Notes under the pieces: generated by a model
Databases searched by the model: none
Told to the model about the DNA's origin: nothing
What the model saw: only the letters and a program-made list of their open reading frames with translations
Shown: positions 6,856 to 9,985 of the stretch, piece after piece
Numbering within the stretch: position 1 is the first letter of the stretch
How the letters are laid out: every line of letters begins with the position of its first letter
NCBI GenBank assembly: GCA_029880105.1
Contig: JAOUPA010000068.1
Coordinates: 1-9,985, forward strand
From: Gammaproteobacteria bacterium
GTDB lineage: Bacteria; Pseudomonadota; Gammaproteobacteria; SZUA-229
Direction of reading: 5' to 3'
DNA: 9,985 bases
Program-made: the position numbers and the translations under genes

Positions 6856-6880
6856 CTCATAATAATAAGCGGGGCTAATA

Positions 6881-7543
6881 TTATTCTACCGTGATTTTTG
6901 CGTTATCAATCAGCAGATCATAAAAATAGCCATAACCAAAATCTTTATCGAGCACTACGCTACCTTCGATCATGATCGTCTGGCCGATTTCAGCATTATC
7001 ACTGGTGATGATGGTCAGGTCGCTTTCACTGCTACCATCTACCAGGTGAATCCAGTTCTTGTTCATGACGTTGGCGGTAAATTTTGTTACCTTGCCGCGT
7101 ATCTTGACGATTTTTCCTGAAAGTTCTTTTTTGCTGGCGATGATTTCAGCGATGGTCTGGCCACCCTCAGCTCGTGCAATCGGCTGACTTAAGGTTGTGG
7201 CTTTAGCTGGCACAGCATGGCCATTGAGCGGAGCAGCGCTAGTGGCGGCATTGTCTGTAAAACTGGAGACGAAATAGACAACCGGGAAATCACGGTTCAG
7301 GGTTTTACTGTGAAAATCATGCATTGGCTTGCTGGTATTCACGGTGATCGTACTGCCTGCAGCAAGGCTTGTTTTAGGGCCGGCCAGCCATATTATTTCA
7401 CTACCGGTATCTGTCTCAACATAGGTATAGATCCCAGCATCGATGGTAGAGATAACCTTGCCTGTGTCCGCATTAACGGAAGTGGTAAAAAGACTGAATG
7501 TGGCAAACAGGCATGTCAGGGTGAAATAGCGATGATTGAACAC
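6881..7543 (-). CDS. Exported two-domain protein: NrfJ-like N-terminal domain plus OB-fold domain
   Basis: The product is 220 residues from a GTG start at 7543-7541, chosen because GGAG lies eight bases upstream (TGGAGTTACCC) and a signal peptide follows at once (MFNHRYFTLTCLFATFSLF, cleavage likely after SVNA near residue 25). Residues 27-93 contain GKVISTIDAGIYTYVETDTG, IIWLAGP, then PMHDFHSKTLNRDFPVVYFV, a small beta-rich domain that I associate with NrfJ-related periplasmic proteins. An Ala/Thr/Pro-rich linker follows. Residues about 139-219 look like a bacterial OB-fold (LSGKIVKIRGKVTKF, NKNWIHLVDGS, DLTIITSDNAEIG, GSVVLDKDFGYGYFYD). Such exported OB domains probably bind ligands or metal-centre proteins rather than DNA. 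The product should be periplasmic. It lies upstream of the DUF3999-like gene on the same strand, with a probable terminator between them. The exact role is unknown. Confidence 0.75.
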   Translation of the reverse strand: MFNHRYFTLTCLFATFSLFTTSVNADTGKVISTIDAGIYTYVETDTGSEIIWLAGPKTSLAAGSTITVNTSKPMHDFHSKTLNRDFPVVYFVSSFTDNAATSAAPLNGHAVPAKATTLSQPIARAEGGQTIAEIIASKKELSGKIVKIRGKVTKFTANVMNKNWIHLVDGSSESDLTIITSDNAEIGQTIMIEGSVVLDKDFGYGYFYDLLIDNAKITVE

Positions 7544-7663
7544 GGGTAACTCCAGAGTAATGGTTTATGTGGTTCGCCAGCTCTAGCGGCGGTATAGTCT
7601 TACAACCTTAAGCTTACCGCACAACGAGTAATGAATGTGACCAGTTTTTATTTTTGCGATTAT

Positions 7664-7694
7664 TTGACGTGGCTGGCCCAGTATCGGCATACCT
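7664..7694 (+). promoter_or_regulatory. Weak candidate promoter upstream of the alkene reductase
   Basis: TTGACG (7664-7669) is a good -35 match, but the nearest -10-like element, GCATAC or CATACC (7688-7694), is poor and spaced 18-19 bases away. An activator-dependent promoter, or one closer to the direct repeat, is equally possible. Nothing else is seen in the 222-base divergent gap apart from the direct repeat. Confidence 0.25.
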
Positions 7695-7721
7695 GTCCAA
7701 AAAATAGTGTTTTATGCTGAT

Positions 7722-7745
7722 TTAAATGTCATACACTTAAATGTC
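7722..7745 (+). repeat. Perfect direct repeat TTAAATGTC, 15-base period
   Basis: TTAAATGTC occurs at 7722-7730 and 7737-7745 with six bases between. The second copy ends nine bases before the GGAGG of the alkene reductase gene. Two perfect 9-base copies at this position suggest an operator or activator half-site pair, as redox and electrophile-sensing regulators often act on such genes. The regulator is not identified. Confidence 0.45.
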
Positions 7746-7765
7746 GCGGTTTTGGAGGTAGATTT

Positions 7766-8854
7766 ATGACTAAGCAGCATGACCTGTTTGACCCCATTCA
7801 GGTTGGTGATATCACTTTGACTAATCGAATTGTGATGGCGCCTTTGACACGTAATCGTGCCGGTGAGGGTAATGTGCCGCAGGCAATGAATGTAACCTAT
7901 TACCAGCAGCGTGCCAGTGCCGGCCTGATTATTACCGAGGGCTCCCAGATATCGCTGCAGGGGGTAGGTTATCCTGCCACGCCCGGCATTCACAGTGATG
8001 ACCAGGTCGCTGGCTGGAAGAGAGTGACCACGGCGGTACACGAGAAGAGTGGGCGTATTTTCCTGCAGTTATGGCACGTCGGGCGTATTTCGCATCCATC
8101 GCTACAGCCGGGTGGCGAGTTGCCAGTGGCACCATCTGCGATCAAGCCTGAAGGTGAGGCGGTTACTTATCAAGGTATGCAGCCCTATGTTAAACCACGG
8201 GCACTCGATGTCGATGAGCTGCCGGGTATTGTGGCTGATTATGTCAATGCAGCACGTAGGGCGATACAGGCCGGTTTTGATGGTGTCGAAATCCATGCCG
8301 CGAATGGCTATTTGCTTGATCAGTTTATCCGCGATGGTAGCAATCAGCGCGATGATGGCTACGGTGGCAGCATCAAGAACCGTTGCCGCCTGTTGCGTGA
8401 AGTTACCGAGGCGGTTTGTATATCGATTGATAGCCGCAGGGTAGGCGTTAGAATTTCACCCGAGAACAGTTTTAATGATATGCATGATAGTGATGCCCAG
8501 AATACGTTTAATGCGGTCACTGAAATATTGAATGGGTTTAATCTGGCATATTTACATGTGCGTGAAGGTGATGCGATTAAAGGTACGCGTATGCTGGATT
8601 ACTCCCAGATAAAAGAACGTTTTGCTGGGCCATATATAGCGAACCAGGGTTATGATTTTGAGAGTGCCACACAGGTGGTGAAAAACGGTAATGCCGATAT
8701 GGTCGCATTTGGCGTGCCATATATTGCAAACCCTGACCTGATGGAACGCTTCAGGGCTGGCGCTGCACTAAACCAGGCTGATCAGGCCACGTTCTATGGT
8801 GGTGATGAGAAGGGTTACATTGATTATCCTTTTATGGATCAGGTTGCAGGGTAA
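7766..8854 (+). CDS. Old Yellow Enzyme family alkene reductase (NemA/XenB-like, FMN-dependent)
   Basis: These cytoplasmic FMN enzymes use NAD(P)H to reduce activated C=C bonds and often nitro compounds or N-ethylmaleimide, giving detoxification of electrophiles. The ATG at 7766 has a strong GGAGG eight bases upstream. The 362 residues match the family length (E. coli NemA is 365). Visible features are NRIVMAPLTRNRA with T28 near the flavin, QQRASAGLIITEGSQIS, QLWHVGRISH with Q101, and HAANGYLLDQFIRDGSNQRD, giving the substrate-anchoring H177/N180 pair and the proton donor Y182. R229 lies in VRISPENSF, and the end reads FYGGDEKGYIDYP. The His/Asn pair is of the OYE/morphinone-reductase type rather than the His/His of E. 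coli NemA, so no gene symbol is given. V317 sits in FGVPYIANPDL, where many relatives have Arg that contacts the FMN phosphate. Its natural substrate cannot be read from sequence. Confidence 0.93.
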   Translation: MTKQHDLFDPIQVGDITLTNRIVMAPLTRNRAGEGNVPQAMNVTYYQQRASAGLIITEGSQISLQGVGYPATPGIHSDDQVAGWKRVTTAVHEKSGRIFLQLWHVGRISHPSLQPGGELPVAPSAIKPEGEAVTYQGMQPYVKPRALDVDELPGIVADYVNAARRAIQAGFDGVEIHAANGYLLDQFIRDGSNQRDDGYGGSIKNRCRLLREVTEAVCISIDSRRVGVRISPENSFNDMHDSDAQNTFNAVTEILNGFNLAYLHVREGDAIKGTRMLDYSQIKERFAGPYIANQGYDFESATQVVKNGNADMVAFGVPYIANPDLMERFRAGAALNQADQATFYGGDEKGYIDYPFMDQVAG

Positions 8855-8899
8855 TTAGCCGATTTTTAGTCTTTATTATTTTGAGATAGCTGTTCTAAT

Positions 8900-9277
8900 A
8901 TGAATAAAAAGGGTCTGTATGTAGTACTGCTGTTTATGTTGTTAACAGGCTGCTCGACAGAATACAGTGCGGTATACCAGAGTGCCAGCGCCGAGAGTAA
9001 GTGGGATGAGAGCCAGCGAATCATTATCAATGATTCAAAGCAGGTGTTACCCAACTTTAAGGTGATAGAAAATAAATTGTACCTGATGATTCAGTCGAAA
9101 AAGGTGGGCTGGTTTTTTAATAGCGAGACTGAGTATCCATCATGGGATGCAGCAGAGATGGACAGGTTTGTAAAAGATCGCCCTGAGATAAAAAAACTGG
9201 TGCCAGTTGACTGGAATAACTGGTTACCTATGGGGTTTGGTGAGGAGTGTAAGGAAAAAGCTAAACCAGTAGAGTGA
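8900..9277 (+). CDS. Small predicted lipoprotein of unknown function
   Basis: The 125-residue product has a classic lipoprotein signal: MNKKG, a hydrophobic core YVVLLFMLL, and the lipobox L-T-G-C with C18 as the lipidated residue. Ser after the Cys gives no inner-membrane retention signal, so outer-membrane placement is likely. The mature part is about 107 residues, polar, with several Trp (WFFN, WDAAEMD, VDWNNWLPMGFGEEC) and one further Cys near the C-terminus. No family is recognised. The ribosome binding site is weak (GAGATAG about 11 bases upstream). The start lies 45 bases after the alkene reductase stop with no clear terminator between, so read-through is possible, but a functional link is not evident. 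Confidence 0.75.
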   Translation: MNKKGLYVVLLFMLLTGCSTEYSAVYQSASAESKWDESQRIIINDSKQVLPNFKVIENKLYLMIQSKKVGWFFNSETEYPSWDAAEMDRFVKDRPEIKKLVPVDWNNWLPMGFGEECKEKAKPVE

Positions 9278-9305
9278 TGGGCTATTGCTTCCAGGCATGG
9301 CGGGT

Positions 9306-9563
9306 TCAGTTTTTTTTAGGTATTGAATAGGAAGATACATATACCATGCCGTATTTGTCGCTTCTGGCATTGATACGTTCAGCAAGTTCTTCTGCATGGT
9401 CGGTTACGTCTTTGAGGGTCCCTACTTTTTGACCTTCGATAATGGAATCACCACGAGCAATAACGTAATGGTGCCAGTCATCACCGGTCATGCCTCTAGG
9501 TGCGTTGCTCTTTTCCACAGTGACGACATGGTACGATTTATCATCTGAATTTGCTTTGTACAT
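9306..9563 (-). CDS. 85-residue hypothetical protein
   Basis: The ATG at 9563-9561 follows a strong ribosome binding site (GAGGGGG, 9577-9571, seven bases away). The 85-residue product is polar with no signal peptide or membrane helix. It has a beta-rich first half (SYHVVTVEKS, WHHYVIARGDSIIEGQKVGT) and a helix in the second half (DVTDHAEELAERINAR), ending YVSSYSIPKKN. The layout recalls small stand-alone folds of the DUF2188 sort (a beta-sheet with a helix), but the sequence match is not good enough to call. It starts 23 bases after the stop of the barrel-like gene on the same strand, so the two are probably co-transcribed. Function is unknown. Confidence 0.7.
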   Translation of the reverse strand: MYKANSDDKSYHVVTVEKSNAPRGMTGDDWHHYVIARGDSIIEGQKVGTLKDVTDHAEELAERINARSDKYGMVYVSSYSIPKKN

Positions 9564-9586
9564 GGCGGTTCCCCCTCTTTTTGTAT

Positions 9587-9985
9587 TTAGTTTCTAAAGA
9601 CCAGTCCCATCAGGATTACGCGTTCATCTTCATCGTATAAGCGATGATAGCGTTTGCCGCTGACGGTGAGACCAATTTTACCGGTGAGGTCGAGCACGAT
9701 ACCCGCTTCGGGATAATAGGCGGCGATTCGTTCACTGTTATCGGTGTTATATCCCAGGGCGATGCCAAGTGAAACGTACAGTGATACATTCCAGTTAAAG
9801 GCGTAGCCGCCACCAAAATCCAGTGTCACGGCATTGCCGTTGCGTTCTGATCGTATCGAGGTCAGGTCGATATGACCGACCATTTCCTGGCCTAGTGAAA
9901 GGGCCCCGATAGAGTTGATAGCGAGATCATGTATCTCAGGTTCGTCTTTGCTCTGGGTGAGCCGCAGCCAGTTTCTATCAGGCTC
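9587..9985 (-). CDS. C-terminal part of a probable beta-barrel envelope protein (runs off right edge)
   Basis: The reverse strand is open from the window edge to TAA at 9589-9587, giving the last 132 residues of a longer protein. An internal ATG at 9883 is not the real start, because the frame continues upstream with protein-like sequence (LRLTQSKDEPEIHDLAINSI). The segment shows alternating polar and hydrophobic strands typical of outer-membrane barrels: NAVTLDFGGGYAFNW, NVSLYVSLGIALGYN, YYPEAGIVLDLTGKIGLTVS, ERVILMGLVFRN. The Gly and aromatic content and short polar turns support this, although the final residues are F-R-N rather than a terminal Phe, so assembly signals may be atypical. No specific family is recognised, and the signal peptide would lie outside the window. 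Confidence 0.7.
   Translation of the reverse strand, partial: EPDRNWLRLTQSKDEPEIHDLAINSIGALSLGQEMVGHIDLTSIRSERNGNAVTLDFGGGYAFNWNVSLYVSLGIALGYNTDNSERIAAYYPEAGIVLDLTGKIGLTVSGKRYHRLYDEDERVILMGLVFRN

Noticed and set aside
9278..9317. T run after the lipoprotein gene as a rho-independent terminator
   Set aside because: The T run is present at 9310-9317, but I could not find a stable stem before it, and the run lies within the end of the convergent 85-residue gene, where it encodes Lys-Lys-Asn.
9587..9883. 98-residue frame with ATG at 9883 as a complete gene
   Set aside because: The frame is open past this ATG to the window edge with protein-like sequence, so it is the tail of a longer gene.

Overview
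The window looks like ordinary chromosome of a gammaproteobacterium. This rests on family content (a SelO pseudokinase with a C-terminal Cys-Gly-Thr end, an Old Yellow Enzyme flavoprotein, a DUF3999-type membrane-anchored protein), moderate GC, and E. coli-like ribosome binding sites. The genus cannot be named from the sequence alone. No rRNA, tRNA, CRISPR array, transposase, integrase or phage gene is visible.

Layout from left to right. (1) 1-517, minus: N-terminal 172 residues of a PAS-domain signalling protein that runs off the left edge. (2) 743-2227, plus: selO, divergent from the PAS gene, with its active-site and C-terminal Cys motifs present. (3) 2378-4393, plus: an exported trypsin-like serine protease with an intact His/Asp/Ser triad and about 430 unrecognised residues after it. 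(4) 4496-4870, minus: a small soluble protein with a very acidic tail, convergent to the protease; a hairpin and repeat-like segment lies between the two stop codons. (5) 4927-5189: no clear gene, but codon-like open frames on both strands that lack starts. (6) 5190-5309, minus: a 39-residue single-helix membrane protein whose ribosome binding site lies in one arm of a perfect hairpin. (7) 5448-6716 and 6881-7543, both minus: a DUF3999-like exported, membrane-anchored protein and an exported two-domain OB-fold protein, separated by a likely terminator. (8) 7766-8854, plus: an Old Yellow Enzyme-type alkene reductase, preceded by a perfect 9-base direct repeat; then 8900-9277, plus: a small lipoprotein. 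(9) 9306-9563 and 9587-9985, both minus: an 85-residue protein directly downstream of the C-terminal end of a probable beta-barrel envelope protein that enters from the right edge.

Much of the window concerns the cell envelope: the protease, DUF3999 protein, OB-fold protein, lipoprotein and barrel-like protein all carry export or membrane signals. SelO and the alkene reductase fit redox or electrophile stress. No single operon or defence-like system ties the genes together. The least-described items are the 39-residue membrane protein with its hairpin-covered ribosome binding site, the codon-like segment at 4950-5201, and the long C-terminal region of the protease.
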